Numbered from the stretch's first letter, positions 16,019 to 25,373 are shown. The stretch is DNA of 64,000 nucleotides from Vasconcelosia minhoensis LEGE 07310 (GCF_015207255.1 NZ_JADEXG010000006.1:57442-121441); one strand, 5' to 3'. Numbers and translations are program-made. Notes: generated by a model not told the origin, from the letters alone.

Positions 16019-17905
16019 ATGAAATCTGCTATTTGCCAACTGACGGCGCTGACAACCGCTATTTTAGGAAGCGCGATCGCGGTTACAGAAGCCTCAGCTG
16101 GCCAGTTTGGGCAGCAGGCGATTGACTCAGGCCAGATTGTGGCGGTGGCTGAACCGGTTGACGATGGGCGCTTTTATCAGCTGCTGCTGCTTCAGCAGCT
16201 GAGCGACGAGCGCGACTGCTGGCGCGAGCAGACCGGTACGCCAACGACGATCGAGCCCTTGCTGCTGGCATTTGACTTCAGCGGTATCTGCGGTCGGAGT
16301 GGAGACAGCAACGGCTACTCCTTGCGGATTGGCGGCGAGGATTTTAACAGCCGCTATCGGCTGGAGGTGGTGCAGCGAGGCGATGACCTGGTGCTATTAG
16401 CGCGGCCTGGCAGGCTAACGTCGCGGAGTCAGAACCTGCCAACTTTGGAGCTGGGCCGCAGCCAGGGGAGCGCTATGGATTTCGTCAAGCTGGAGCTTAA
16501 TCCTAGCTGGCAGCTGACGCGGCGGACTTACAACGGCCAGCCCCTGGGGCATATTTACGTCACCAGCGATCAGAGTTTTGAGACGGTCGCCCAGGCCGCG
16601 GTGGGGACGGCGATACCAGGGACAAGTTCAGCCAGCGCTGGCTCGGTCTCGGCAGACCCAACCCTGGTCGCCGGCATCGGTGGCATTGCACCGTCAACAT
16701 TGATCGCGCAGCGCCGACTGCCGCGAACCCGGGAGCCGCTGCCGACACCGCCAGACCGGGATGACTCACCGGGGCGTAATCCCAGGGAGCGGGACGATGT
16801 TTACTACCAGGTGGTTGTACCTAGCAGCTCCGCGATCTTGCGGCGGCGGGTGCAGGCGGTTGAGCCTAGAGCATTTCAGACGACGCTGGATGGCCAGCAG
16901 GTCATGCAGGTAGGGCTTTTTCAGGATGAGGCCAGTGCTGAAGCGCTGCGGGCTCGCCTAGTTCAGGCCAATCTCAATGCTCGGGTGGTGCAGGGTCGGG
17001 GCGCGATCGCGGCTCCGCCAACGCCGCCAACCGCTCCCGCTACGCCGAGTCCAGCACCCAGACGCCCGACCTCGCCGTCGGCCCAGGCCTACTATCAAGT
17101 CATTGTTCCGAATACGCGACCAGATACCCTGAACCGCGTCAGAGCAATTGAGTCGAGTGCATTTCGGGCTACCGTGAACGGGCAGTCTGTGGTCCAGGTC
17201 GGGATATTTCGCGAGCAGGCTCGGGCTGAGCTGATTCGCGATCGGCTCTCTCAGGCCAACCTGTCTCCTCAAATTATTACGAGCAGCACACCCCCTTCAG
17301 CGGGACCGCCGCCGGTCGCATCCACGCCTCGCACCCCCAGCCCGTCGATTCCTCGCCCTCGCCAGGGCCAGCTGACCGTCGTCATTGACCCGGGACACGG
17401 CGGCCGCGACCCCGGCGCGATTGGCATCGGCGGCCTGCGGGAAAAAGATATCAATATTTTTGTCAGCCGGCGAGTTCAAGAACGGCTCGCAGACCGGGGC
17501 ATTCAAGCGCTGCTCACCCGCTCTAGCGACGTGGAAATTGACCTAGAGCCGCGAGTTGACTTTGCTGACCGGGCCAATGCCGATATCTTTGTCAGCATTC
17601 ATGCCAATGCCATTAGCCTCAGCCGACCCGAAGTCAACGGGCTAGAAACCTACTATTACTCCTCGGGGTTGCGGCTGGCCCAGACGATTCATAACACTGT
17701 TTTGCGGGAGACCGATATCCGCGATCGCGGCGTTCGGCAGGCCCGTTTTTACGTTCTGCGGAATACCTCTATGCCAGCCGTGCTGGTCGAGACGGGTTTT
17801 GTGACGGGTAGTGAAGATGCGGCCCGGTTCAGGAATGACTCTGAGCTGAGAGATCTGGCAGACGCGATCGCCGATGGCATTCTGCAATACCTCGGGGTGC
17901 AATAG
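16019..17905 (+). CDS. N-acetylmuramoyl-L-alanine amidase with DUF3747 and SPOR-like repeats
   Basis: 628 aa from ATG 16019, which gives a clean signal peptide (MKSAICQLTALTTAILGSAI, cut after ASA); an ATG six codons upstream is also open. After the signal comes a DUF3747 domain (about 30-185), a Pro/Arg linker, two tandem SPOR-like units each starting YYQV(V/I)VP and ending near QVG(L/I)F, a second linker, and an Amidase_3 domain at about 450-628. Zinc ligands are visible in DPGHGG, LREKD and SIHAN; the catalytic Glu is in VETGF. The enzyme cuts peptide stems from peptidoglycan in the periplasm, probably at division septa given the SPOR-like units. Confidence 0.92.
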   Translation: MKSAICQLTALTTAILGSAIAVTEASAGQFGQQAIDSGQIVAVAEPVDDGRFYQLLLLQQLSDERDCWREQTGTPTTIEPLLLAFDFSGICGRSGDSNGYSLRIGGEDFNSRYRLEVVQRGDDLVLLARPGRLTSRSQNLPTLELGRSQGSAMDFVKLELNPSWQLTRRTYNGQPLGHIYVTSDQSFETVAQAAVGTAIPGTSSASAGSVSADPTLVAGIGGIAPSTLIAQRRLPRTREPLPTPPDRDDSPGRNPRERDDVYYQVVVPSSSAILRRRVQAVEPRAFQTTLDGQQVMQVGLFQDEASAEALRARLVQANLNARVVQGRGAIAAPPTPPTAPATPSPAPRRPTSPSAQAYYQVIVPNTRPDTLNRVRAIESSAFRATVNGQSVVQVGIFREQARAELIRDRLSQANLSPQIITSSTPPSAGPPPVASTPRTPSPSIPRPRQGQLTVVIDPGHGGRDPGAIGIGGLREKDINIFVSRRVQERLADRGIQALLTRSSDVEIDLEPRVDFADRANADIFVSIHANAISLSRPEVNGLETYYYSSGLRLAQTIHNTVLRETDIRDRGVRQARFYVLRNTSMPAVLVETGFVTGSEDAARFRNDSELRDLADAIADGILQYLGVQ

Positions 17906-18084
17906 TAAGCGTGGCCAGCAAGACTACCTGACTTGGTCAAGCTGTACGACTGAGCTTTCGTAAACGACTTCACCGTCAGGTGGCTGAGCTTGAGCGGGAA
18001 CAAATCTCAATCGAAGCAACCCGCTACGGTACTTTCAGAAAACGGTTGCATGGGACTAAAATTTTCAAACCCTAACCGCCATTC

Positions 18085-18630
18085 ATGACTGAAATGCGGG
18101 CATTCTCTAAAGAGTCCTCAGCCGCACCTGCTATGAACAATCCGCCAGCCCAGTCTGACCAGCCCAAGCCTGATCTGACTGAACGCATTTTAGAACGGGT
18201 CCACCCGGAAGTCAGAGCGACCTTCAGCCAGGCCCAGGTGGAAGCGCTGCGGACGGCTTTGGGCAATCGCATCGATAAAAAACACGCTGTTGACCTGCGC
18301 CTGTCTGTACCGCTGCCGGGCCGGAGCATCTACTGCGTCCTGCTGGCCGGAGCTGAGGGGCGATCGCACGACCGGCTGAAGCAGGAGGCCAACGTGCTTT
18401 TAGTCCCGGCGACCTTGCTAGCAAGTATTCTACTCGGCATCGGTGCCATTGCTGGACTGGTGCAGCTGAAGCAGTCTCAGCTCTTTGCCGCCCCCGACCC
18501 GGCAGCGGAAGAAGATACCTTTCATCCCACCCAAATTCCCTTTAAGACCAATCAGGCAGACTGTGAGGCCAGCGGTCGCCAGTGGGAAGACGAGAAATGC
18601 CTAGACTACGAGCATAATCCCGATTTTTAG
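18085..18630 (+). CDS. Hypothetical protein with one membrane segment
   Basis: 181 aa; a start at the ATG of codon 17 (PAMNNPPAQSD) is also possible. The N-terminal half is a predicted soluble domain (LTERILERVHPEVRATFS, RLSVPLPGRSIYCVLLAG). One hydrophobic helix follows at about 123-147 (LLVPATLLASILLGIGAIAG). The C-terminal tail is acidic and has two Cys (QADCEASGRQWEDEKCLDYE) that could form a disulfide if outside the cytoplasm. I do not recognise a family. Codon use matches the neighbours. It stands alone between the amidase and the convergent MarC gene. Confidence 0.65.
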   Translation: MTEMRAFSKESSAAPAMNNPPAQSDQPKPDLTERILERVHPEVRATFSQAQVEALRTALGNRIDKKHAVDLRLSVPLPGRSIYCVLLAGAEGRSHDRLKQEANVLLVPATLLASILLGIGAIAGLVQLKQSQLFAAPDPAAEEDTFHPTQIPFKTNQADCEASGRQWEDEKCLDYEHNPDF

Positions 18631-18663
18631 ACCGAAAGTTTGAGCCCAATTTTCGGAAAGATT

Positions 18664-19329
18664 TCACAACTTGGGATTGAGCGAGATCACCCAGTCCGCT
18701 AGCCCGTTAAGAATGAGCTGTACACCGATCGCCATCACAAACAGGCCCAGCAGCCGACTCAGGGCCTGAATGCCGCCTGCCCCCAGCCATTTGAGCAGCA
18801 GAGTCGAGGAGCGCAGGGCCAGAAAGATCACCAGCCCGATCAGTCCGATGGCCAGGGCTACGGCTCCCAGATTGCGTACGGTCGCGACCGAAAATCCTCG
18901 CCCTGCCTGGGCGGCCAGCCCCAGCGTCACCGCAATCGACCCCGGCCCCGCCAGCAGCGGCAGCGTCATCGGCATAAAGGTAATGTCTTTATGCTCGCCC
19001 GCGCGGTGGACGGCAGCTTCGTTTTCTAAGTTAGACAGTTTCGGCTCCGAGTTCATCGTGTGCCAGGCCGCATGGAAGACAACGATGCCGCCGGCAATGC
19101 GCACCACTTCTAGGGAGACGCCAAAGAAGCGCAGGACGCTGCCGCCAATCAGCAGCGACAGCACCAGCAGCAAGATTACATTGAGCGCAATCTTCCAGGC
19201 ATACCGCCGCCGAAGCGCTGGGGGAACCCCTGCCGTCAGCACCAGGAAAATTGGCACACTGCCAATCGGGTCAATCACGGGAAAGAGCGCCGCGATGCTG
19301 GCAAGGACGAAATCGACGAATGGCTTCAT
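18664..19329 (-). CDS. MarC family integral membrane protein
   Basis: 221 aa, six hydrophobic segments. The MarC/UPF0056 pattern is clear: an opening FVDFVLASIAALFPVIDPIG, FLVLTAGVPPALRRRYAWKIA, FFGVSLEVVRIAGGIVVFHAA, and TFMPMTLPLLAGPGSIAVTL. The family name comes from the E. coli mar locus, but its members are not shown to act in antibiotic resistance and their substrate is unknown. It stands after and apart from the MacB-like ATPase gene, 54 bases downstream on the same strand, so co-transcription with it is possible. Confidence 0.9.
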   Translation of the reverse strand: MKPFVDFVLASIAALFPVIDPIGSVPIFLVLTAGVPPALRRRYAWKIALNVILLLVLSLLIGGSVLRFFGVSLEVVRIAGGIVVFHAAWHTMNSEPKLSNLENEAAVHRAGEHKDITFMPMTLPLLAGPGSIAVTLGLAAQAGRGFSVATVRNLGAVALAIGLIGLVIFLALRSSTLLLKWLGAGGIQALSRLLGLFVMAIGVQLILNGLADWVISLNPKL

Positions 19330-19383
19330 GGAGTAGCCCAGCTTCCAACAGGATCTACAGTATCCCGAGTTGCCCGAGTTGCT

Positions 19384-20100
19384 CTAGGTGAAAAAGGCGG
19401 TCTGCCGCATATCTTCAGGAGACATATGGTCGTTCAAGACCTGACCGTCGCGAAACCAGATGACGCGATGGGTGAGCTGGGCCACTTCGGGTTCGTGGGT
19501 GACCATGACCACCGTGATGCCTTCGGCATTGAGCTGTTCAAAAATGGCCATCACGTCTTTAGTCGTCTGAGTATCCAGGGCACCGGTGGGCTCGTCGGCC
19601 AGGATGAGTAAAGGCTGGTTGACGATCGCGCGGGCGATCGCGACTCGCTGCTGCTGTCCCCCCGAAAGCTGGTTAGGCCGATTGTGCAGCCGCTGCCCCA
19701 GCCCGACCTGAGTTAACGCCTCAGCGGCACGTTCATTACGCACGGCACTCGAAATACCGGCATAGACCATCGGCAGGCTGACGTTGTCCAGCGCGGTCAG
19801 CTGCGGCAGTAGATGAAACTGCTGGAACACAAAGCCAATTTTACGATTGCGGATTAGCGCCAAATCGGCCTCACCCAGCTGGCCCACGTCCTGCCCGTCA
19901 AAGAAATATTCTCCCGAGCTGGGCCGATCGAGGCAGCCAATCATATTCATGGCGGTGGACTTGCCGGAGCCTGAGGGACCCATGATCGAGCAGTATTCGC
20001 CCGGCGCGATCGCCATGCTCACCTGCCAAAGCGCCTTGACTTCGGTATTACCCGAGCCGTAGACCTTGGAGAGGTTCTGAAAGCGAATCAGGTCTGGCAT
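19384..20100 (-). CDS. MacB-type ABC transporter ATPase
   Basis: 238 aa. A complete nucleotide-binding domain of the LolD/MacB class: Walker [11 protein letters not shown]-loop [11 protein letters not shown], signature LSGGQQQR, Walker [13 protein letters not shown] and the H-switch VMVTHEP. It lies three bases after the FtsX-type permease gene, so they form one exporter. An adaptor of the MacA class is encoded about 2.6 kb upstream on the same strand, which points to a tripartite efflux pump or macrolide/lipid-type exporter. The substrate cannot be read from sequence. Confidence 0.93.
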   Translation of the reverse strand: MPDLIRFQNLSKVYGSGNTEVKALWQVSMAIAPGEYCSIMGPSGSGKSTAMNMIGCLDRPSSGEYFFDGQDVGQLGEADLALIRNRKIGFVFQQFHLLPQLTALDNVSLPMVYAGISSAVRNERAAEALTQVGLGQRLHNRPNQLSGGQQQRVAIARAIVNQPLLILADEPTGALDTQTTKDVMAIFEQLNAEGITVVMVTHEPEVAQLTHRVIWFRDGQVLNDHMSPEDMRQTAFFT

Positions 20101-20103
20101 GGG

Positions 20104-21315
20104 TTAGGCGCTCCGCAGGGCAACAATCGGGTCGAGTCTGGCGGCCTGACGGGCAGGCACCACGCCAAAAAACAGGCCGATCCCACCGGAAACGCCGACC
20201 GCGACTAAGACCGCGCTGGTCGAAACCCCAGCTTCAAAGGGCGATAGGACGCTAATTACTAAAATACTGCTGGCTCCGAGGGCCGTACCGATTAGGCCGC
20301 CCAGGGCAGAGAGGATAATCGCTTCAATCAAAAATTGCACCAGGATATCCTGCTGAGACGCGCCAATCGCCTTGCGCAGGCCGATTTCCTGGGTGCGCTC
20401 CCGGACTGAGACCAGCATGATATTCATAATCCCAATGCCGCCGACGACCAGGGAAATGCTCGCGATCGCGGCCAGCATCAGCGTCAGCGCCCCGGTGACG
20501 GTATCGGCAATCTCTAGCAAGGTGTCCTGACTATTAATGAAAAAGTCATCTCCGCCATGCCGCAGCCGCAGCAGGTTAGTGATTTGAAATTCTGCCGTAT
20601 CCATACTCTCCTGGCTGTTGGCAGAAACTGAAATGAAGCTAACCTCAATCCCATAGGGAGAGGTGCGCCCGACAATGCGGCTGGCCAAGGTCGTAATTGG
20701 AATCATCACCGAGTCGTCATAGTTCAGCCCTAAGCTTGACCCCTTCTGCTCTAAGACGCCGACCACGTCGAAGGTAATGCCCCTAATCCGAACCTGCTTT
20801 CCCAAGGCCGCTTCCCCTTCAAACAGGCGCTCGGCCAGCTGGTTGCCCAGCACCACTACTAGGCTATTCCGACGCTGGTCAAGCGGCGTCAGGAACCGCC
20901 CCTTCTCAACTTCAAAGCTGCGCACGGTCAAAAAGTCTTCGGTCGTGCCCACAATGGTTGAATTCGTATTCCGATTGCGGTAGCTGACCACGCCCTGAGT
21001 GCTATTTTCGGGCGCGACGGCTTTTACCGAAGGAACCTGAGTCGCGATCGCTTCGGCATCGGCCACTACCAGATTACGCGGTACTTCTAAGCCGCCCAGT
21101 TCCCGCGTCTCACGACTGCCTGGAATGATAAACAGCACGTTTGGCCCCAGGCTTTGCAGCTGGCCGTTGATAAACTGCTGTGCGCCTTCACCCAGGCCGA
21201 CCATGGCAATTACAGAGGCATTGCCGATGATGATTCCCAGCATCGTCAGGCTGCTGCGCAGCTTATTGGCCGCGAGGGTCTTGGCCGCCATTTTGAAACT
21301 TTCGGTAAAATCCAT
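20104..21315 (-). CDS. MacB/FtsX-type ABC transporter permease
   Basis: 403 aa. One N-terminal membrane helix (LRSSLTMLGIIIGNASVIAM, about 18-40), a large periplasmic MacB_PCD domain (about 45-245), then three C-terminal helices. The conserved cytoplasmic coupling segment VRERTQEIGLRKAIGAS is present, as is the closing PARQAARLDPIVALR. The family works by mechanotransmission with an outer-membrane channel and a MacA adaptor rather than by moving substrate through the inner membrane. It is immediately upstream of its ATPase. Confidence 0.93.
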   Translation of the reverse strand: MDFTESFKMAAKTLAANKLRSSLTMLGIIIGNASVIAMVGLGEGAQQFINGQLQSLGPNVLFIIPGSRETRELGGLEVPRNLVVADAEAIATQVPSVKAVAPENSTQGVVSYRNRNTNSTIVGTTEDFLTVRSFEVEKGRFLTPLDQRRNSLVVVLGNQLAERLFEGEAALGKQVRIRGITFDVVGVLEQKGSSLGLNYDDSVMIPITTLASRIVGRTSPYGIEVSFISVSANSQESMDTAEFQITNLLRLRHGGDDFFINSQDTLLEIADTVTGALTLMLAAIASISLVVGGIGIMNIMLVSVRERTQEIGLRKAIGASQQDILVQFLIEAIILSALGGLIGTALGASSILVISVLSPFEAGVSTSAVLVAVGVSGGIGLFFGVVPARQAARLDPIVALRSA

Positions 21316-21344
21316 TGGGTTAGTGTGGGTTTAGTGCGATTTGC

Positions 21345-22124
21345 TCAGGGTGATTCGGCGCTATGGGTAGATAAATGCTGTTTGGCCCAGACTGATGCAG
21401 CTGAGGATAGGGGTGGTACGGCAGCTGCTGAGTAGTCGAGCTTGAGGTCGTAGGCACCGCGATCGTAAATCTGATTCAACAGTGCTTTGAGGTTAACGGT
21501 GGGCTCGCTATCTCCCTCGGCTAACGGCAAAGCAAACAGAGGGACAGCGTCCTGCAAATTGAAGGTATACAGATCGGCAACGGGTCGCACTTCGCTACGG
21601 CTGACTAAAATACAGTAGTGCTGCTGATCTTCGTCCATCAGTATCGGCATCGGTTTCCACGCTCGCAGCAGATCGATTTCTACCAGGTGAGTATTGCTGG
21701 ATAGAATGCGCTCTCGCTTGGTCAGGTAGGTCTGCCGTCCCTGGCCGGGTCGTTTATTGACAGGGGAAAGAAGTTCTATGGCTGCAACGACCGACCGAGT
21801 GGCCACCTCTCGAATTTCTAAGTACCCCTGACGGACGCTTTCAGGCATCGGCAGCCTGACCGAAATCGGCTGACTTGCGGGCTCTGCTACAGAGAGCGTC
21901 GTTCCTACTCGGTCAGAGCGCTGGACTACGGCATCGGGAATATCCACCAGTAGGGCCTGTTCTCCAGCCGTTTTGTACATTCGAACTTCAATGGACACCG
22001 CATACTTAGGTCGGAGAATTGGCGTTAGCAACTCAGCCAGGGCCGAAATCAGCAGCAGATGAACGCCCGGCCAGATTTCGGGATGCTCGAGGTAGGGATC
22101 CATGCCAGGAAAGGGAGAAGGCAT
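21345..22124 (-). CDS. DUF4058 family protein
   Basis: 259 aa. The opening MPSPFPGMDPYLEHPEIWPG is the hallmark of DUF4058, a family common in cyanobacteria, often in several copies. Further matches are AIELLSPVNKRPGQGRQTYL and LVEIDLLRAW. The VAAIELLSP(x)NK pattern and following Lys/Arg residues recall restriction-endonuclease-like folds, but no activity is known. It sits between the permease and the AT-rich island, 29 bases before the permease. A 29-base direct repeat ends about 12 bases before its start. Confidence 0.88.
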   Translation of the reverse strand: MPSPFPGMDPYLEHPEIWPGVHLLLISALAELLTPILRPKYAVSIEVRMYKTAGEQALLVDIPDAVVQRSDRVGTTLSVAEPASQPISVRLPMPESVRQGYLEIREVATRSVVAAIELLSPVNKRPGQGRQTYLTKRERILSSNTHLVEIDLLRAWKPMPILMDEDQQHYCILVSRSEVRPVADLYTFNLQDAVPLFALPLAEGDSEPTVNLKALLNQIYDRGAYDLKLDYSAAAVPPLSSAASVWAKQHLSTHSAESP

Positions 22125-22136
22125 CCGCGGGGCTGA

Positions 22137-22165
22137 TCAATCCTTTTTCTAGAGTAGCGAAAATT
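22137..22165. repeat. Direct repeat copy 1 flanking the AT-rich island
   Basis: A 29-base unit starting TCAATCCT and ending AGAGTAGCGAAAATT. The second copy is exactly 1,700 bases further on, at 23837-23865, with 26 of 29 identical bases. The two copies enclose the three small AT-rich genes. Confidence 0.75.
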
Positions 22166-22275
22166 GAAAGAAGCTGGACTGCAATCCTGGCAGGCTCTAA
22201 GCAAAGGTTAGGAACGCTCGTGGCTGAAAGTGAGATTTTCTAAAGGTAAGCCGAAGGGTTTGTTTGATCGTTCGA

Positions 22276-22797
22276 TTATTCGGTGGTTGACTCTGATGGA
22301 GTTACATTAGTTGGTGTATCATCTAAAGATTCGCCATCAGACGAATTATTCGATTCTGCTTCCGACTGTTCTTCGATATTACTAATATTGTCATTAGATT
22401 CTGTTGGAACAATGTCAAACAAGTACCAAGAACCACCCTCATTTGCTAAAACCAGCATGGCTTCCTCACCCTGTTCGTTACCAATAGAAGCAACTACCGG
22501 AATTCTTGCTTGGTTTTCAGCAATCTGCCTTTCACCAGATGTGGCTAAATTGGCATAGCTTTGCAATACTAAGTCAACAACCTCAGAGTCTTGCTCAGAA
22601 ATGTTGCAGAAAAACAGAGCAAGCTCTTCGCTGTTCCCTCTACAGAAGCTTTGAATCTTAGATAGATCTCTATCAGCGGCTGCTTGAGATATTTGACTTA
22701 CGGCATTTTCAGGTGTTAGTCCTGAATCCTGGGCAGAGGTGATGGTTGCTGCTGGTACTAGAATGGCAGTGACTGTTGCAATCGCTAATTTTCTCAT
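22276..22797 (-). CDS. Hypothetical secreted protein with acidic tail
   Basis: 173 aa from ATG 22797, chosen because GGAG lies six bases upstream (an in-frame TTG four codons earlier is open). A signal peptide MRKLAIATVTAILVPAATIT ends near SAQ. The mature part has two Cys (SFCRGNSEE, FFCNIS) and a strand-rich stretch resembling small NTF2-like or lumazine-binding-like domains (EAMLVLANEGGSWYLFDIVP), but this is not a firm match. The last 40 residues are Ser/Glu/Asp/Asn-rich. Base composition is AT-richer than the surroundings, like the next two genes. Confidence 0.65.
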   Translation of the reverse strand: MRKLAIATVTAILVPAATITSAQDSGLTPENAVSQISQAAADRDLSKIQSFCRGNSEELALFFCNISEQDSEVVDLVLQSYANLATSGERQIAENQARIPVVASIGNEQGEEAMLVLANEGGSWYLFDIVPTESNDNISNIEEQSEAESNNSSDGESLDDTPTNVTPSESTTE

Positions 22798-22837
22798 CTT
22801 CTTCTCCAAATATCCTCAATCAAAAATTACACGTCAA

Positions 22838-23296
22838 CTAATCGCAAGCAACCTCTTCACGCGGTCCTATAATATATCCCGCGACACCTCGTGCTGATAT
22901 ACCTGTACCTTTTCCAGTTACATAAGCTGTATTCCAGTTGGTTCCTTCAATTCGGATGGTTTCAGAAACGTATTGCGTTGGCGGCGAGTATGTCGATGGT
23001 CGAACGTTATACGACTCTTCAACAGGAACAAAGAAAATGTTTCGGCGTCGTACATCTACACGCATTTCTAGCCGGTTTAATGGATAAAGCGTAGACGGTC
23101 TTATCCGATAGTTGACTCTTGTTGCTCCTTCTGCTCTGTTAATAGTGCAACTGAGCAGAAGTTCTCCAAGCGGGGATCGATTACTAGCGCTGTAGATAGT
23201 CGTCGATCTCGTACCTGCACTAGATGGAGAAGCAAACGCTACAGGAAGCGCAGCAGTCAACAATCCTATAGCGGTCAGCCTTTTCAGTGATTTCAT
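22838..23296 (-). CDS. Hypothetical secreted protein
   Basis: 152 aa. It has a clear signal peptide (MKSLKRLTAIGLLTAALPVA, cut near SSAG). The mature part of about 125 residues is strand-rich, with Arg/Tyr/Thr-rich segments (NRLEMRVDVRRRNIFFVPVE, TQYVSETIRIEGTNWNTAYV) and two Cys, one near the start and one at the penultimate position, that could form a disulfide. No family is recognised. It belongs to the AT-rich island and follows the same strand as its two neighbours, with a 40-base gap to the next. Confidence 0.62.
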   Translation of the reverse strand: MKSLKRLTAIGLLTAALPVAFASPSSAGTRSTTIYSASNRSPLGELLLSCTINRAEGATRVNYRIRPSTLYPLNRLEMRVDVRRRNIFFVPVEESYNVRPSTYSPPTQYVSETIRIEGTNWNTAYVTGKGTGISARGVAGYIIGPREEVACD

Positions 23297-23387
23297 TACT
23301 TTGCTTTTGAAGCATGATTCTATAGATTCAAAATTGCATACCTATATCAAAATAGTCTCTATCTAAAGTGCAAGAAAGCTCTCTAAG

Positions 23388-23663
23388 CTAACTGTCTTCT
23401 TCCGGAGAAATATATTCAACGTCTAAGTTTCTTTGATATATTCGATCGTGTATTAATCTAAGGATCCAATAGAGTGGGTCGAGATTTCTGGCTGTCTGCG
23501 AACTATCTTTAGTTCGAAAAGTTTCTGCAACCACATCATTGGTGAGTTGTTGTTTCAGAAACGCTTCAGCACATAAAGAATACCAAATGTTCTTTCCGTG
23601 TATAGTTAAAACCCAAGCTAACCCAGTGCCTGAAAGTATAAGCAGTACTGTAATTAAATCCAT
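23388..23663 (-). CDS. Hypothetical small protein with N-terminal membrane helix
   Basis: 91 aa. Residues about 3-22 (LITVLLILSGTGLAWVLTIH) form one membrane helix; the rest is polar, with DPLYWILRLIHDRIYQRNLD near the end. No family is recognised. Base use is AT-rich, as in the two following genes, and all three lie between 29-base direct repeats. It may be a cargo gene of an acquired segment. Confidence 0.55.
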   Translation of the reverse strand: MDLITVLLILSGTGLAWVLTIHGKNIWYSLCAEAFLKQQLTNDVVAETFRTKDSSQTARNLDPLYWILRLIHDRIYQRNLDVEYISPEEDS

Positions 23664-23836
23664 GTTGCTGCGCCAATGATTTCTTAAATCTTATCTTAGC
23701 GAAAGATTAGTGATCTTAGCTGGCTGACTGATAAAAGTTGAGAGAGAAGTCTCTGAAACGGTTAATAGTAAGGGAATGGAGTGACTAAAGAGAAGGGCGG
23801 GGAACCAGCCTTCTAAGATCTATCTACAAGTGCACG
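23664..23836. other. Non-coding part of the AT-rich island
   Basis: No gene, RNA or clear terminator is visible between the 91-aa gene and the second direct repeat. Confidence 0.5.
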
Positions 23837-23865
23837 TCAATCCTATCTCCAGAGTAGCGAAAATT
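23837..23865. repeat. Direct repeat copy 2 flanking the AT-rich island
   Basis: The same 29-base unit as at 22137-22165 with three substitutions, all within positions 9-14. It lies 43 bases past the stop of the adaptor gene. Confidence 0.75.
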
Positions 23866-23908
23866 TTGATCAGCATATCTAAGTCCTGACCAGCTTCATC
23901 AAGCGGAA

Positions 23909-25249
23909 TTACGATCGCTCCCGACCAAAAGTAAGATTTTCTAGCCGCTGACCCGGCGGCAGGTCAATGAAAACGCGATCGCCCGCCTCCAGCCCGTCTA
24001 AAACCTGAATCTGGTCGCCCACCTGCGGCCCCAGCGTCACCGGCACAAACTCGACCCGATTATCTTCGCCAGGGACTAAAACGCCGGTCTCACCAGACTG
24101 GGTAATGATCGAAACGGCGGGCACAACCAGCGCATCGTCGAGCTGATCACCGAGGAAGGCAACCGTTACGTTCATATTAGAGCGCAGCCGGTCTTCCCCG
24201 GTGATCAGCCGAATTCGCACCTGGAAGACGGTGACGTTCTGCCGCTCGATGGCTTCGGGAGCAATCAGCCGCACCGCGCCCTCGAACAGCTGTTCAGGGA
24301 AGGCATCGGCCTGAATTTCGACCGCCTGTCCGATCTGAATCCGGCTGATGTCGGCCTCGGGAACTTCAGCCACAACCTCCAAGCCATCCGCGATCGCAAT
24401 AATCGCCGTCGAGGTCGCCGATGACGCTTCAGAAGCCGACGTCGTTGGCGTCACAAAAGCCCCCTCTGTGGCAAACTTCTGAGTCACAATTCCGCCAAAG
24501 GGAGCGCGAATAATCGTATCTTCGACCTGGGTTTGAATCGCCTGAAGCCGTCCCTGAGCCTGGCGAACCCGTGCCTGAGCCTGATCCAGGTCTTCTGGAT
24601 CTGGATCGTTGCGGAGGTCAGCCAGCCGCTGCTCAGCTTCGGCCACCCGGGACTGGGTCTGTTCCAGGTTAGCCCGAGCGCTCCGAACTTCGCTGACGGC
24701 CCGGTCTAGTTCGTTTTGCGCGATCGCGCCCTGGTCAGCCAGCTGCTGATTGCGGTTCAGATCCTCATTGGCTAAATCCAGCCGGGCGCGGGCATCGCGC
24801 ACCTGGGCTTCGACCGCGGCTAGGTTGGCTTCGGCTTGGGCCACGTCAGTCGGGGTAGAGCCCTGCTGCACGTCTCGCAGGGCCGCCTCAGCTTCGGCTA
24901 AACTGCCCCGGTTTTGGACGATCTGAGCCTCTAGCTCATCGCTCCGCATCCGGGCGACAATCTGCCCCGCCTGTACCCTATCCCCTTGCTCAACGTAGAG
25001 CTCTTCGACGATTCCCGCCGCTTTAGGACTGAGGTTGACGGTGCGGATGGGTTCAACATCGCCGCTTGCCGTAATTCGTACAGTGATTCCTTCTGCGGCA
25101 ACCGGGACGGTGAGTTCGGCCACATCGTAGGGGGCCGGACGGCGCAGGATGAAGAACGCGATCGCGCCAGCACCCAGCAGTCCGACAACGATTAGCCCAA
25201 TCAGCCAGGGCCGAGGACGCTTGAGTTTTCCGATCAGGGGCAGATGCAT
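23909..25249 (-). CDS. MacA/HlyD-type periplasmic adaptor of an efflux system
   Basis: 446 aa. One N-terminal membrane helix (RPWLIGLIVVGLLGAGAIAF), a lipoyl half-motif (GDRVQAGQIVARM), a long coiled-coil hairpin of about residues 95-245 rich in Ala/Glu/Gln, the second lipoyl half (IIRAPFGGIVTQKFATEGAF) and a beta-barrel domain (VVAEVPEADISRIQIGQAVE). It is an adaptor joining an inner-membrane pump to an outer-membrane channel. The MacB-like permease and ATPase on the same strand downstream are the natural partners, though four other genes now lie between. Confidence 0.92.
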   Translation of the reverse strand: MHLPLIGKLKRPRPWLIGLIVVGLLGAGAIAFFILRRPAPYDVAELTVPVAAEGITVRITASGDVEPIRTVNLSPKAAGIVEELYVEQGDRVQAGQIVARMRSDELEAQIVQNRGSLAEAEAALRDVQQGSTPTDVAQAEANLAAVEAQVRDARARLDLANEDLNRNQQLADQGAIAQNELDRAVSEVRSARANLEQTQSRVAEAEQRLADLRNDPDPEDLDQAQARVRQAQGRLQAIQTQVEDTIIRAPFGGIVTQKFATEGAFVTPTTSASEASSATSTAIIAIADGLEVVAEVPEADISRIQIGQAVEIQADAFPEQLFEGAVRLIAPEAIERQNVTVFQVRIRLITGEDRLRSNMNVTVAFLGDQLDDALVVPAVSIITQSGETGVLVPGEDNRVEFVPVTLGPQVGDQIQVLDGLEAGDRVFIDLPPGQRLENLTFGRERS

Positions 25250-25373
25250 TTAGCGCAAAATTGGGAAGAAAGGGAGGTTCCCCTAATCCAGGATAAAGAC
25301 TTTCACAGTGACCGTCAGGCGGGCATGTGCCTGTAACCTGGAGAAACGAGAAATTGACGGATCAGAAACGAAG

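Noticed and set aside
15724..16125. 133-codon plus frame before the amidase
   Set aside because: It overlaps the amidase start in another frame and its translation is Arg/Ser/Cys-rich without any domain.
25308..25373. N-terminal extension of the Gfo/Idh/MocA gene
   Set aside because: Family proteins begin at the MTQASIGVAVVGTG segment; the extra 22 residues are Arg/Cys-rich and unlike the family.
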